A DNA stretch of 64,000 nt from Massilia norwichensis (GCF_024753245.1 NZ_JANUGX010000028.1:1-64000), one strand, 5' to 3'. Positions 53,109-62,437 are shown, counted from the first letter of the stretch. Numbers and translations are program-made. The notes: generated by a model not told the origin, from the sequence alone.

Positions 53109-54094
53109 GGATAGGCATCGCCAACGACGCGCCGATGGCGGCCGAGGCGCTGCGCCGCGTGCTGAGCGCCGGCGGATACCGGGTGGCCTGGGTCGCGCGC
53201 ACCGGGATCGACGCCGTGCGCCTGTGCGCCGACCTGCGGCCCGACCTGGTGCTGATGGATCTGAACATGCCCCTGCTCGACGGCGTCGAGGCGACCCGGC
53301 GCATCATGGCCAACGGGCCCTGCCCGATCCTGGTCGTCACCGCGCAGCCGCAGGACAACGTCGGCCAGGTGTTCCGCGCGCTTGGCGCCGGCGCCCTCGA
53401 CGTGGTGGCCACGCCGGTGCTGCTGGGCGTCGAGGACGGCGGCGCCGGCCTGCTGGCCAAGATCCGCACCATCGCCAAGCTGGTGGCGGGCCGGCCGGCG
53501 CCGGTGCCGGTCGGGGCACCGCACGTGGCGCGCCTGGTGGCGATCGGCGCGTCGACCGGCGGTCCGGCGGCGCTGGCGCGCCTGTTCGCCGACTGGCGCC
53601 CGGCGCCGGACACGGCGGCGGTGGTGGTCCAGCACATCGACCACAGCTTCTCGACCCAGCTCGTGAAATGGCTGGGCGAGCAGACCGCGGCGCCGGTGCG
53701 CGCGATCCTGGACGGTGATCACCTGGAGGGCGGCGTGGTGCAGGTGGCGACCACCGCCGACCACCTGCGCCTGGCCCCCGGCCACCGCCTGCGTTACGAC
53801 GCCCACCCGCGCGACGAGATCCACCGTCCTTCCATCGACGTGTTCTTCCGCTCGGTGGCGCGCCACTGGGAGCGCGCGGGCACCGGCGTCCTGCTGACCG
53901 GCATGGGGCGCGATGGCGCGGCCGGCCTGCTGGCCATGCGCCAGGCCGGCCAGGCCACCATCGCCCAGGACGAGGCCAGCAGTGCCGTGTACGGCATGCC
54001 GCGCGCGGCCGCCGAGCTGGGTGCGGCCGAACAAATTTTGCCACTAGGCAAAATTTCGGCCGCATTATCGGGTAAAATCGGCAGCCCGCCGTAA
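53105..54094 (+). CDS. wspF: CheB-type methylesterase WspF
   Basis: Receiver domain (residues about 1-120, LVLMDLNMPLLDG) and methylesterase domain with catalytic IGASTGGPAAL (Ser near residue 146), VQHIDHSFS (His) and TGMGRDGAAG (Asp). It demethylates WspA; loss of WspF in Pseudomonas locks the system on and gives wrinkly colonies. Length 329 and intact catalytic residues indicate a working copy. Confidence 0.94.
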   Translation: MRIGIANDAPMAAEALRRVLSAGGYRVAWVARTGIDAVRLCADLRPDLVLMDLNMPLLDGVEATRRIMANGPCPILVVTAQPQDNVGQVFRALGAGALDVVATPVLLGVEDGGAGLLAKIRTIAKLVAGRPAPVPVGAPHVARLVAIGASTGGPAALARLFADWRPAPDTAAVVVQHIDHSFSTQLVKWLGEQTAAPVRAILDGDHLEGGVVQVATTADHLRLAPGHRLRYDAHPRDEIHRPSIDVFFRSVARHWERAGTGVLLTGMGRDGAAGLLAMRQAGQATIAQDEASSAVYGMPRAAAELGAAEQILPLGKISAALSGKIGSPP

Positions 54095-54098
54095 AGAC

Positions 54099-55142
54099 AT
54101 GCCCTCTGCTTTCCGTTCCATCATGACCGCAGCCAGTTTCTCTCACGCCCGCACGACCGCCGACGACAACGACGCCAGCGACCAGGTGCGCGTGCTGCTG
54201 GTCGACGATCAGTTGATCATCGCCGAGGCCGTGCGCCGCATGCTCGCCAGCCACCCGGACATCGCCTTTCACTACGTGACCGATCCCGGCGCCGCGCATG
54301 CCGCTGCGCTGGCCTTGCGCCCGACCGTGATCCTGCAGGACCTGGTGATGCCGGGCGCCGACGGCTTCCAGCTGATCGCCGGCTACCGCGCCGACGAACG
54401 GCTGGCGGACGTGCCGGTGGCGGTGCTGTCGACCAAGGAAGAAGCCAGGCTGAAGGCGCACGGCTTCGCGGTCGGCGCCAACGACTACCTGGTCAAGCTG
54501 CCCGACCAGCTGGAACTGGTGGCGCGCATCCGCCACCACTCGCGCGGCTACATCGGCCTGCGCCAGCGCGACGCCGCCCTGCGCTCGCTGCGTGCCAGCC
54601 AGGACGAACTGGCACGCACCAATCTCGAACTGCAGAAACTGGCCGCGCTCGACGGCCTGACCGGCATCGCCAACCGCCGCCGCTTCGACGAGGCGATCGG
54701 CGTCGAATGGCAGCGCGCGCGCCGCCAGCAAAGCCCATTGGCACTGCTGCTGTGCGACGTCGACCGTTTCAAGAACTACAACGACAGCCTCGGCCACCCG
54801 GCCGGCGACCTGTGCCTGAAAAAGGCGGCCGCGGTCCTGACCGGCCAGCTGAAACGCCCGGCCGACCTGGCCGCGCGCTACGGCGGCGAAGAATTCGCGA
54901 TCCTGCTGCCGGACACCGACCTGGCCGGCGCCCTCAAGCTGGCCGAAGACTGCCGCCGCCAACTCGCGCAGCTGGCGCTGCCGCACCCGGACGGCATCGA
55001 TGGCGTGGTCACGATGTCGGTGGGCGCGGCCAGCGTCTCGCCAGCCACAGGCGGCAGCATCGAGGCGCTGGTGGCGGCTGCGGATGCGGCCTTGTACGAC
55101 GCCAAGCGCGGCGGGCGTAACCGGGTTGCGCCTCACGCCTGA
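54099..55142 (+). CDS. wspR: Response regulator diguanylate cyclase WspR
   Basis: Output enzyme making c-di-GMP. Receiver domain (residues about 28-145) with LQDLVMPGADG, a helical stalk (ASQDELARTNLELQKLAALD), and a GGDEF domain with DGLTGIANRRRF and active site RYGGEEF. The inhibitory I-site RPAD stands exactly five residues before GGEEF, so product inhibition is expected. ATG 54099 lies four bases after the wspF stop; MTAASF at 54123 is an alternative start. Confidence 0.94.
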   Translation: MPSAFRSIMTAASFSHARTTADDNDASDQVRVLLVDDQLIIAEAVRRMLASHPDIAFHYVTDPGAAHAAALALRPTVILQDLVMPGADGFQLIAGYRADERLADVPVAVLSTKEEARLKAHGFAVGANDYLVKLPDQLELVARIRHHSRGYIGLRQRDAALRSLRASQDELARTNLELQKLAALDGLTGIANRRRFDEAIGVEWQRARRQQSPLALLLCDVDRFKNYNDSLGHPAGDLCLKKAAAVLTGQLKRPADLAARYGGEEFAILLPDTDLAGALKLAEDCRRQLAQLALPHPDGIDGVVTMSVGAASVSPATGGSIEALVAAADAALYDAKRGGRNRVAPHA

Positions 55143-55301
55143 GGCTGCACCGCGGCGGTAAATCCGGCAGATTTTCCCGCCTCTCGCGCTGACTTCTGCT
55201 CACATTCGGCAAATCTTCTCCGATCTTGAACGCGTGCGCCCCCGCCCCCGCATGCTGTGCTACGTTTGTCATCAATACGGTGACGAAGCGGAGTCTTGCG
55301 G

Positions 55302-56036
55302 ATGAAATTTCTCACTAGCTTGATTGCGATCGGACTGGCGGCCCACGCCGGCGCGGCCCTGGCCCAGGCCACCGCGGCCGACCGCATTCCGGACACCATG
55401 GAGGCACGCGTGCAGGCCTGCACCGGCTGCCACGGCGCCCAGGGTCGTGGCGTGGAAAACGTCTACTTCCCGCGCCTGGCGGGCAAGCCGGCCGGCTACC
55501 TGTACAACCAGCTGGTGGCCTTCCGCGACGGCCGCCGCAAGTACGTGCCGATGAACTACCTGCTGGCCTACCTGCCCGACGCCTACCTGATGCGGATGGC
55601 CGAGCACTTCGCCGCCCTGAATCCGCCGCCGCTGGTGCAGCCGGCCGTGTCGCGCCCGGCCGCGCAACTGGCCGAGGGTCAGCGCATCGTCACCCAGGGC
55701 ATCCCCGGCAAGAAGATCCCCGCCTGCATCACCTGCCATGGCGCCGAACTGGGCGGCCGCGAACCCGGTATTCCTGGCCTGCTGGGCCTGCGCGCCGACT
55801 ACGTGAGCGCCCAGCTCGGCGCCTGGCGCTTCGGCGTGCGCACGGCGCTGGCGCCGGACTGCATGCAATTGATCGCGTCCAGCCTGAGCGAGCCCGAAGT
55901 GGCGGCGGTGTCGGCCTATCTGGCCTCGCTGCCGGTGACCGCCTCGCGTCCGCTGCGCCAGCCCGGCATGCGGCTGCCGATCGCCTGCGGCAGCCAGCCC
56001 CAGGCATCCACGCAAAAGCAGGAGGCCAGCCGATGA
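55302..56036 (+). CDS. Exported di-haem cytochrome c
   Basis: Signal peptide ending ALAQ (about residue 22), then two c-type haem sites CTGCH (40-44) and CITCH (about 142-146) in a tandem-domain protein of the cytochrome c4 style (244 residues). It likely shuttles electrons in the periplasm toward the oxidase encoded downstream. Start ATG 55302 with GCGGAG upstream; a TTG at 55296 is in frame. The stop overlaps the next ATG by four bases, making it the first gene of the oxidase operon. Confidence 0.88.
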   Translation: MKFLTSLIAIGLAAHAGAALAQATAADRIPDTMEARVQACTGCHGAQGRGVENVYFPRLAGKPAGYLYNQLVAFRDGRRKYVPMNYLLAYLPDAYLMRMAEHFAALNPPPLVQPAVSRPAAQLAEGQRIVTQGIPGKKIPACITCHGAELGGREPGIPGLLGLRADYVSAQLGAWRFGVRTALAPDCMQLIASSLSEPEVAAVSAYLASLPVTASRPLRQPGMRLPIACGSQPQASTQKQEASR

Positions 56037-57328
56037 ACACCCGTCCCATCCTCACCAGGATGCTGCCGGCGGCCCTGCTCGCCGCGCTGGCCGCAGGCGC
56101 TGCATGGGTAGCGCCCTCGCTGGCGCAAAACAAGGCCCCGGCCCGCCAGCAGGCCACGCAGCAATCGATCGTCGAACGCGGCAAGTACCTGGCCCAGGCC
56201 GGCGACTGCATCGCCTGCCACACGGTGCCGGGATCGAAGATCTTCTCCGGCAACCGGCCGATGCCGACGCCCTTCGGCACCCTGTACGCGCCCAACATCA
56301 CGCCCGATCGCGAGACCGGCATCGGCAAGTGGAGCGCCGACGACTTCTACAACATGATGCACACGGGCCGCTCGCCCAAGGGCTACCTGTTGTACCCGGC
56401 GATGCCGTTCGCCTCCTACACCAAGGTCACGCGCGCCGACAGCGACGCCATCTTCGCCTACCTGCGCTCGGTACCGCCGGTGCGCCAGGCATCGCGCGAT
56501 CACGATCTGCGCTTCCCCTACAACAACCGTGCGCTGCTGATCGGCTGGCGCACCCTGTACTTCAAGGAGGGCGAGTACCAGCCCGACCGAAGCAAGTCGG
56601 CGGAATGGAACCGCGGCGCCTACCTGGTGCAGGGCCTGGGCCACTGCGCGATGTGCCACACGCCGATCAACGCCTTGGGCGGCTCCTCGCAGGAACGGGC
56701 CTTCCAGGGTGGCCTGATCCCGATGCAGAACTGGTACGCGCCATCGCTGACCTCGAACCGCGAGGCGGGCCTGGGCGACTGGGCGATCCAGGACATCGTC
56801 GACCTGCTGCAAAAGGGCGTGTCGAACCGCGGCACCGTCTACGGGCCGATGGCCGAGGTCACCTTCAACAGCCTGCAGTTCATGAGCGACGAGGACGTGC
56901 GCGCGATGGCGGTCTACCTGAAGAGCCTGCCCGCCGACCAAGGCCCCGCGTCCGACCCGGCCGAAGCCCCGGCCCGCGCCGACGTCAACCAGGCCTATTC
57001 CGAGGGACGGCGCATCTACGCGGCGCGCTGCGCCAGCTGCCACGGCGCCGAGGGACGCGGCAAGCTGCCGCACTATCCGCCGCTGGCGCGCAACCAGTCG
57101 ATCGGCATGAGTTCGGCCGTGAATCCGATCCGGATGGTGCTGAACGGCGGCTACCCGCCGGGCACCCGGCGCAATCCCATGCCTTACGGGATGCCGCCCT
57201 TCGCCCAGGACCTGAACGACAACGAGATCGCGGCGGTGGTCACTTTCATCCGCACCGCCTGGGGCAACCGCGGAGCGCCGGTGAGCGCGCGCGAAGTCAA
57301 CCAGTTGCGTTCGGCGACTGTCGAATGA
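56033..57328 (+). CDS. Exported tri-haem cytochrome c (alcohol-dehydrogenase cytochrome subunit-like)
   Basis: The 431-residue product has an N-terminal signal/anchor (to about residue 32) and three haem motifs: CIACH (59-63), CAMCH (about 205-209) and CASCH (about 333-337). This layout matches the cytochrome subunit of membrane alcohol/gluconate dehydrogenases, but no dehydrogenase large subunit is present here, so it more likely serves as electron entry to the oxidase. Confidence 0.88.
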   Translation: MNTRPILTRMLPAALLAALAAGAAWVAPSLAQNKAPARQQATQQSIVERGKYLAQAGDCIACHTVPGSKIFSGNRPMPTPFGTLYAPNITPDRETGIGKWSADDFYNMMHTGRSPKGYLLYPAMPFASYTKVTRADSDAIFAYLRSVPPVRQASRDHDLRFPYNNRALLIGWRTLYFKEGEYQPDRSKSAEWNRGAYLVQGLGHCAMCHTPINALGGSSQERAFQGGLIPMQNWYAPSLTSNREAGLGDWAIQDIVDLLQKGVSNRGTVYGPMAEVTFNSLQFMSDEDVRAMAVYLKSLPADQGPASDPAEAPARADVNQAYSEGRRIYAARCASCHGAEGRGKLPHYPPLARNQSIGMSSAVNPIRMVLNGGYPPGTRRNPMPYGMPPFAQDLNDNEIAAVVTFIRTAWGNRGAPVSAREVNQLRSATVE

Positions 57329-57358
57329 AGGCCGCACACGAAAACCAAAGGAGGCAGC

Positions 57359-57550
57359 GTGTTTCTGGAACCGAGTGACAACACCCAGGGCGGCGCGATC
57401 GACAGCGCGGCCGAACAGCGCCGGGTCGACGAGATCGTCGCGCGCGGCCCCGGCGGCGCTTTTGCCCTGGCCGGCACGGCGGTGGCGATCGTGATGGCGA
57501 TCTGGGTCGCCTTCTACTTCATGGTCTTCGTCGCACGCGGAGGTGACTGA
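57359..57550 (+). CDS. Small single-helix oxidase-associated membrane protein
   Basis: 63 residues, GTG start with AAAGGAGG just upstream. A single membrane helix (residues about 33-57, ALAGTAVAIVMAIWVAFYFMV). Its stop is directly followed by the subunit II ATG. The position resembles the tiny subunit IIa of ba3-type oxidases, but sequence alone cannot confirm this. Confidence 0.72.
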   Translation: MFLEPSDNTQGGAIDSAAEQRRVDEIVARGPGGAFALAGTAVAIVMAIWVAFYFMVFVARGGD

Positions 57551-58126
57551 ATGGCGGGCAGCGAACACACCCACGCCGGTGCCGCCGTCGCGGCCAGGGC
57601 GGAAGCGCGCTGGGCCTGGATCGTCGGCGCCATCATCCTGTTCCTGGTCGCGATGATGGCCTACATGAGCCTGCACTGGGCGGCCATGCCGCCGACGCGC
57701 ACCGAGACGGTCGATCCGACCACCCTGCACATCGCCGGCGAATTCGTCGAGACCAACCTCGGTTCCGTCGCCGAGCCGGACGGCACGGTCACGGTGCGGG
57801 TGCTGGCCAACCAGTATTCGTTCACGCCGCAATGCATCGTGGTGCCGGCCAACACGCCGCTGCACTTTCGCGGCACCGCGGCCGACGTGGTGCACGGCTT
57901 CTCGGTCAGCAATACCAACGTCAACATGATGCTGGTGCCGGGCTACATCTCGAACTTCCGGACCAAACTCGAGCGCCCCGGCGAGCACGTGATGCCCTGC
58001 CACGAATACTGCGGCACCGGCCACGCCGCGATGTGGGCGCACGTGAAGGTCATCGACAAGGACGCGTTCATGCAGCAGGCGCAGGCCGCCGCCGCAGCGG
58101 GAAGGAGGATGAGCTGTGTTCAGTAA
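57551..58126 (+). CDS. Cytochrome c oxidase subunit II (CuA)
   Basis: Membrane-anchored CuA subunit with a single N-terminal helix (about residues 22-44), 191 residues, like ba3-type subunit II and unlike the two-helix A-type. The binuclear copper site is intact: the first His in DVVHGFSV and the loop MPCHEYCGTGHAAMW with both Cys, His and Met. The last 11 bases overlap the subunit I start. Confidence 0.93.
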   Translation: MAGSEHTHAGAAVAARAEARWAWIVGAIILFLVAMMAYMSLHWAAMPPTRTETVDPTTLHIAGEFVETNLGSVAEPDGTVTVRVLANQYSFTPQCIVVPANTPLHFRGTAADVVHGFSVSNTNVNMMLVPGYISNFRTKLERPGEHVMPCHEYCGTGHAAMWAHVKVIDKDAFMQQAQAAAAAGRRMSCVQ

Positions 58127-59747
58127 GGAATCCAGGCAGCTCGTGCTGTCCCACTTCTGGGTGGCCTTCGCCGCCTTCTTCGTCGCCCTCGTGCTGGGCG
58201 AATGGCAGATGTACATCCGCAGCCCGCTGCGCGACTGGATCGGCAATCCCGAGCTCTATTACCGCTCGGTGACGGCGCATGGGTCGGCGATGGGCTACGT
58301 GTTCCCGACCCTGGTGGCGATGGGCTTCGGCTACGCCATCGTCGAGCTGGCGCTGAAGCAGCCGCTGGTCGGACGGCGCTGGGCCTGGACCGGCTTCATC
58401 CTGGTGCTGCTGGGTACCGTGGTGGCGATGGCGCCGGTGTCGGCGGGCCTGGCCACCGTGCTCTACACCTTCTACCCGCCGCTGATCGGCCACCCGGCCT
58501 ACTACATCGGCGTGGTGCTGGTGGTGGTCGGCTCCTGGATCTGGGTGGCGCTGATGTCGGTCAACCTGCGGGTTTGGAAGAAGGCGCATCCCGGCGAAGC
58601 CGTGCCGCTGCCGATGTTCGCCAATGTGGCCGGCGCCTACCTGTGGGCCTGGACCTCGGTCGGCGCCGCGGTCGAGATCCTGTTCCTGATCCTGCCGGTG
58701 GCGCTGGGCTTCAAGAACACCATCGACGCCGGCCTGGCGCGGGTGTTCTTTTCGTGGACCCTGCACGCCATCGTCTACTTCTGGCTGATGCCGGCCTACA
58801 TCGCCTTCTACACGCTGGTGCCGCGCGCCATCGGCGGACGCCTGTACAGCGACGTCATGGGCCGCATCTCGTTCATCCTGTTCCTGGTGTTCTCGATGCC
58901 GATCGGGATGCACCACCTGTTCCAGGATCCGCAGGTCGGTTCCGGCATGAAGTTCCTGCACGCCGTGTTCACGGCCATGGTGTCGGTGCCGACCCTGCTG
59001 ACGGTGTTTACGATCACCGCCTCGGTCGAGATCGCCGGCCGGCTGCGCGGCGGCACCGGCGCGCTCGGCTGGGTCAAGGCCCTGCCCTGGCGTAATCCGA
59101 TGATGCTGGCGGTGGCCTTTTCCTTCATCCTGCTGGGCTTCGGCGGCGCGGGCGGCCTGATCAACATGAGCTACCAGCTCGACTTCGCGGTCCATAACAC
59201 GCAGTGGATCACCGGCCACTTCCACCTGATCTTCGCCGGCGCCATCGTCATCATGTATTTCGCTTTGGCCTACGACCTGTGGCCGCACCTGACCGGGCGC
59301 GCCCTGGTCCAGGACGCCATGATCAAGGCCCAACTGTGGCTGTGGTTCGTCGGCATGATCATCCTCACCTTCCCCTGGCACGTGGTGGGCGTGATGGGCA
59401 TGCCGCGCCGCATGGCCTACTTCGACTACACCAACCCCGAGATCGCGCCGCAGGCCGTGACGGTCCTGATCAGCTTCGTCGGCGGCCTGCTGATGGTGAT
59501 TTCCGGCCTGCTGTTCCTGCTGATCCTGCTGCGCGGCCACCGCGCGCGCCTGGTCGAGCTGCCCGAATTCCGCTTCAGCCAGCCGGTGCACGCCACCGGG
59601 CGCCTGCCCGTGGCCCTGAACAGCTACGCGCTGTGGCTGGCCTTGATGATCGGGCTGTCGATCGTCAATTACGGCTATCCGATCGCGCAACTGGTGTCGC
59701 TGAAGCAGACCTCGGTGCCGGCGGTGCCGGTGGGAGGCAAGCCATGA
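58116..59747 (+). CDS. Cytochrome c oxidase subunit I, B-type (ba3-like)
   Basis: Catalytic haem-copper subunit of 543 residues with about 13 helices. The low-spin haem His is in RSVTAHGSAMGYV; the CuB ligands are in SWTLHAIVYFWLMP and MPIGMHHLFQDP; the later haem His residues are in NTQWITGHFHL. The YxxHx cross-link Tyr of A-type enzymes and a subunit III gene are absent, supporting the B (ba3) family. GTG start at 58116, overlapping subunit II. Likely a high-affinity or alternative terminal oxidase. Confidence 0.92.
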   Translation: MFSKESRQLVLSHFWVAFAAFFVALVLGEWQMYIRSPLRDWIGNPELYYRSVTAHGSAMGYVFPTLVAMGFGYAIVELALKQPLVGRRWAWTGFILVLLGTVVAMAPVSAGLATVLYTFYPPLIGHPAYYIGVVLVVVGSWIWVALMSVNLRVWKKAHPGEAVPLPMFANVAGAYLWAWTSVGAAVEILFLILPVALGFKNTIDAGLARVFFSWTLHAIVYFWLMPAYIAFYTLVPRAIGGRLYSDVMGRISFILFLVFSMPIGMHHLFQDPQVGSGMKFLHAVFTAMVSVPTLLTVFTITASVEIAGRLRGGTGALGWVKALPWRNPMMLAVAFSFILLGFGGAGGLINMSYQLDFAVHNTQWITGHFHLIFAGAIVIMYFALAYDLWPHLTGRALVQDAMIKAQLWLWFVGMIILTFPWHVVGVMGMPRRMAYFDYTNPEIAPQAVTVLISFVGGLLMVISGLLFLLILLRGHRARLVELPEFRFSQPVHATGRLPVALNSYALWLALMIGLSIVNYGYPIAQLVSLKQTSVPAVPVGGKP

Positions 59748-60541
59748 ACGAGCCGCTCTTCTCTTTCAAGAACCGCTGGTTCACGATCAGCGTCGGCGCC
59801 GTGGCGCTGATCTTCGTGCTGGCCTTTCTCGTCGGCCTGGTGTGGCTGCCGCGCGCCCATGCGCAAGATCCGAATGCAACGCTGTGGGATGCGATCTGCA
59901 GCGCCGCCGGCGTGCCGACCCGCTACCGCAATCCGGCCCTACCCGAGGAACAGGCGGTGTACCCGACCAGCGTGATCGTCAACACCCAGATGATGGGACC
60001 GGTGGATACCGCCGCGGTCGGCCGCGGCGCCACCCTGGCCCTGCAATGCAGCATGTGCCACGGCGCGCGCGGCACCGCCTCGGCCGGCACCGACGCGCCG
60101 CACCTGGCGGGCCAGCCGCCGACCTCCACCTACAAGCAGCTGCGCGACTTCAAGTCCGGCCACCGCCCTAGCGCAGTGATGCAGCCGCTGGCGACCAATC
60201 TGAGCGACCAGGACATGCACGACCTGGCCGCCTTCTATTCGCAGCAGACGCGCGAGACCCTGATCCGCCACGCCAACCTGCGTCCGGAGGTGCCGCGCCT
60301 GGTCAGCAACGGTTCGCCGATGCGCAACATCGGCGCCTGCGCGACCTGCCACAGCCCCAGCGTGGCCCGCGCCGCCACGCCGGTGCTGGACGGCCTGCCG
60401 GAAGCCTACCTGCGCGATCAGCTGAACGCCTTCAAGTCGGGCCGGCGCGCGAACGACATCAACCGGCAGATGCGCAACGCGGCGCACCAGCTGACCGACA
60501 GCGAGGTGGATATTCTGGCCAGGTATTACGCCTCGCGCTGA
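59744..60541 (+). CDS. Membrane-anchored di-haem cytochrome c
   Basis: The 265-residue product has an N-terminal membrane anchor (about residues 14-35, followed by AHAQ) and haem motifs CSMCH (about 102-106) and CATCH (about 199-203). Its ATG overlaps the subunit I stop, so it is the last gene of the oxidase operon and probably the direct electron donor to CuA. A cleavable signal cannot be excluded. Confidence 0.88.
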   Translation: MNEPLFSFKNRWFTISVGAVALIFVLAFLVGLVWLPRAHAQDPNATLWDAICSAAGVPTRYRNPALPEEQAVYPTSVIVNTQMMGPVDTAAVGRGATLALQCSMCHGARGTASAGTDAPHLAGQPPTSTYKQLRDFKSGHRPSAVMQPLATNLSDQDMHDLAAFYSQQTRETLIRHANLRPEVPRLVSNGSPMRNIGACATCHSPSVARAATPVLDGLPEAYLRDQLNAFKSGRRANDINRQMRNAAHQLTDSEVDILARYYASR

Positions 60542-60556
60542 GCGCCCGGAAAGCGG

Positions 60557-61237
60557 CTACCACTTGCAGCCGCTGTCGTCGATGGCGTTTTTCGCCAGGT
60601 CCACCGCCAGCCCGATCACGTTGGCCAACAGATTGGCGCTCTCGGCACGGGCCTTCTGGCAATCGACGCGGCGGGCGCGCTCGAAGCGGTCGACGACATG
60701 CCGGTCGGCATTCGGATCGGCCACCGGCTTGCGCTCCGGCAGCGCCACCAGGCCCTTGCCGTTTTCCCTTGCGATCAGGCGTGCGGCCGCGCGTGCGGCT
60801 TGCAGATCGACGGCTGGTGCGGCGGTGCCGGCGTCGGTCGGCGTGACGGTGTCGGCGTTGGCGTTGGCGTTGGCGTTGGGGACAGCCTCGGGGACGGCGG
60901 CAGTCGGCGATGCGGCCGCGTCCTGCGCAGGCATCCGGTGCGGTGGCGGCGCCGCTCTGGGTGCGGCACGCGTCTGGAGAGCACGGGAACTGGCGCGCGG
61001 CGCGGCCGCATCCGGCATCGGCGCCGGCGGCGCTGCAGGCGCGATCGGTATCAGCCTGACTTCGATCCGCCTGACCGGTCCGGTGTCCTGCTCGGCATGC
61101 CTGAGCGACCATGCATGCCACAACAGGGCCGCGCCAAGTGCGTGGACCAGCAGGCTGATGCCCCAGCCGAGCATGGGCGCGCGTGTATGCTGTCGGTGCG
61201 GCGTGGTGATTCGGTGCAGGCTGGCGGCGAGATGCAT
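60557..61237 (-). CDS. TonB-like N-terminal membrane protein without TonB domain, unknown function
   Basis: 226 residues: a short basic cytoplasmic part, one membrane helix (about residues 22-45, GWGISLLVHALGAALLW) of the kind seen in TonB/TolA, then a Pro/Ala-rich periplasmic stretch containing an Asn-Ala repeat, and a C-terminal part with two Cys residues (VDCQKAR and SGCKW). The TonB receptor-binding domain is missing. Start 61237 has weak support; Met-22 is possible. It converges on the oxidase operon with a 15-base gap. Confidence 0.65.
   Translation of the reverse strand: MHLAASLHRITTPHRQHTRAPMLGWGISLLVHALGAALLWHAWSLRHAEQDTGPVRRIEVRLIPIAPAAPPAPMPDAAAPRASSRALQTRAAPRAAPPPHRMPAQDAAASPTAAVPEAVPNANANANADTVTPTDAGTAAPAVDLQAARAAARLIARENGKGLVALPERKPVADPNADRHVVDRFERARRVDCQKARAESANLLANVIGLAVDLAKNAIDDSGCKW
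60854..60877. repeat. GGCGTT hexanucleotide x4
   Basis: Four perfect copies within the TonB-like gene, read on the minus strand as alternating Asn-Ala codons. The repeat could change copy number without breaking the frame. Confidence 0.85.
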
Positions 61238-61300
61238 CCACCCATTCTAGCGGGGCGCCGGCCGGCGAAACTCACCAAGTGTCACGCCGAGCGCCCTCCT

Positions 61301-62329
61301 TCACACCATCACCGGTTCCGGCTCCAGCAAGACCCCGAAACGCTCCCGCACATCGGCCTGGATCGCCCGCGCCAGCGCCAGCACTTCCGCGCCGCTGGCG
61401 CCGCCATTGTTGACCAGCACCAGCGCCTGCTTCGGATAAACGCCGGCGCGGCCCAGGGCTTTCCCTTTCCAGCCGCACTGGTCGATCAGCCAGCCGGCCG
61501 CCAGTTTTTCAGTACCGTCCGGCTGCAGGTGATGCACCAGGTTCGGCCATTGTTCCAGCAGCCGCGCGCAATGCTCGCCGCTCACCACCGGGTTCTTGAA
61601 GAAGCTGCCGGCATTGCCGATCTCCGCGGGGTCGGGCAGCTTGCGGCGGCGGATCGCGATCACCGCATCGGCGACCTGGCGCGGCTGGGGCGCGGCGATG
61701 CCCTCGGCCTCGAGTTCGCGCGCCAGCTCGGCGTAGCGCAGGTTGGGGGTCCAGGCTTTCGGCAGCGCGAAGGTGACGTCGAGCACCGCCAGCTGGCGTC
61801 CGTCCTCGTGCTTGAACACGCTGTCGCGGTAGGCGAAGCGGCAGTCGGCGGCAGACATGGTGCGCGTGGCGCCGGTCGTGAAATCGAAGGCGGTGAGCGA
61901 ATGGAACAGGTCCTTGACTTCGGCACCGTAGGCCCCGATGTTCTGAATCGGCGAGGCGCCCACCGTGCCCGGGATCAGCGACATGTTCTCCAGCCCGCCC
62001 AGGCCCTGCGCCAGGGTGAACTGCACGAATTCGTGCCAGTTCTCGCCGGCGCGGCCGCGCACCAGGACGGCATCGGCGGTTTCGCCGACGATCTCCTTGC
62101 CCATCAGCGCCATGTGCAGCACCAGCAGCTCGACTTCGTCGCGCGTGATCAGGAGGTTGCTGCCGCCGCCGAGTACCAGGCGCGGCAAGGCGGCAAGTGC
62201 GGGGTCGGCGGCCAGCGCCTGCAATTGCGCCGGGTCCTCGACGCGCAGGTAGCGCCGGGCGCGGGCGGGGATGCCGAAGGTGTTGAATTGCTGGAGGGAG
62301 ATGTCGTGTGCGATGGGCAGTGCTTGCAT
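61301..62329 (-). CDS. murB: UDP-N-acetylenolpyruvoylglucosamine reductase
   Basis: FAD-dependent second step of peptidoglycan precursor synthesis. FAD-binding LVLGGGSNLLI (near residues 50-60), GLGGLENMSLIPGTVGASPIQNIGAYG, catalytic Ser in GNAGSFFKNPVV, and the C-terminal LEPEPVMV. Length 342 and the YRDSVFK segment mark the type I (E. coli-like) MurB. Start ATG 62329, chosen over the longer frame to 62500 because MQALPIAHDISLQQFNTFGI aligns with the family start. Divergent from yajQ. Confidence 0.95.
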   Translation of the reverse strand: MQALPIAHDISLQQFNTFGIPARARRYLRVEDPAQLQALAADPALAALPRLVLGGGSNLLITRDEVELLVLHMALMGKEIVGETADAVLVRGRAGENWHEFVQFTLAQGLGGLENMSLIPGTVGASPIQNIGAYGAEVKDLFHSLTAFDFTTGATRTMSAADCRFAYRDSVFKHEDGRQLAVLDVTFALPKAWTPNLRYAELARELEAEGIAAPQPRQVADAVIAIRRRKLPDPAEIGNAGSFFKNPVVSGEHCARLLEQWPNLVHHLQPDGTEKLAAGWLIDQCGWKGKALGRAGVYPKQALVLVNNGGASGAEVLALARAIQADVRERFGVLLEPEPVMV

Positions 62330-62354
62330 GGCTGGGTCCGAAGTTGGCCCGGTG

Positions 62355-62360
62355 ATTATA
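62355..62360 (-). promoter_or_regulatory. -10 element of the murB promoter
   Basis: TATAAT on the minus strand, 25 bases before the murB ATG. No good -35 at normal spacing; a TACAAT at 62395-62400 on the plus strand may serve yajQ. Confidence 0.45.
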
Positions 62361-62437
62361 GAGGGAAACAGGCGCCTCGATGCCGGCGGTCCGTTACAAT
62401 ATCGCCATTCGTCACCATATAAAAAAAGGAACACACA

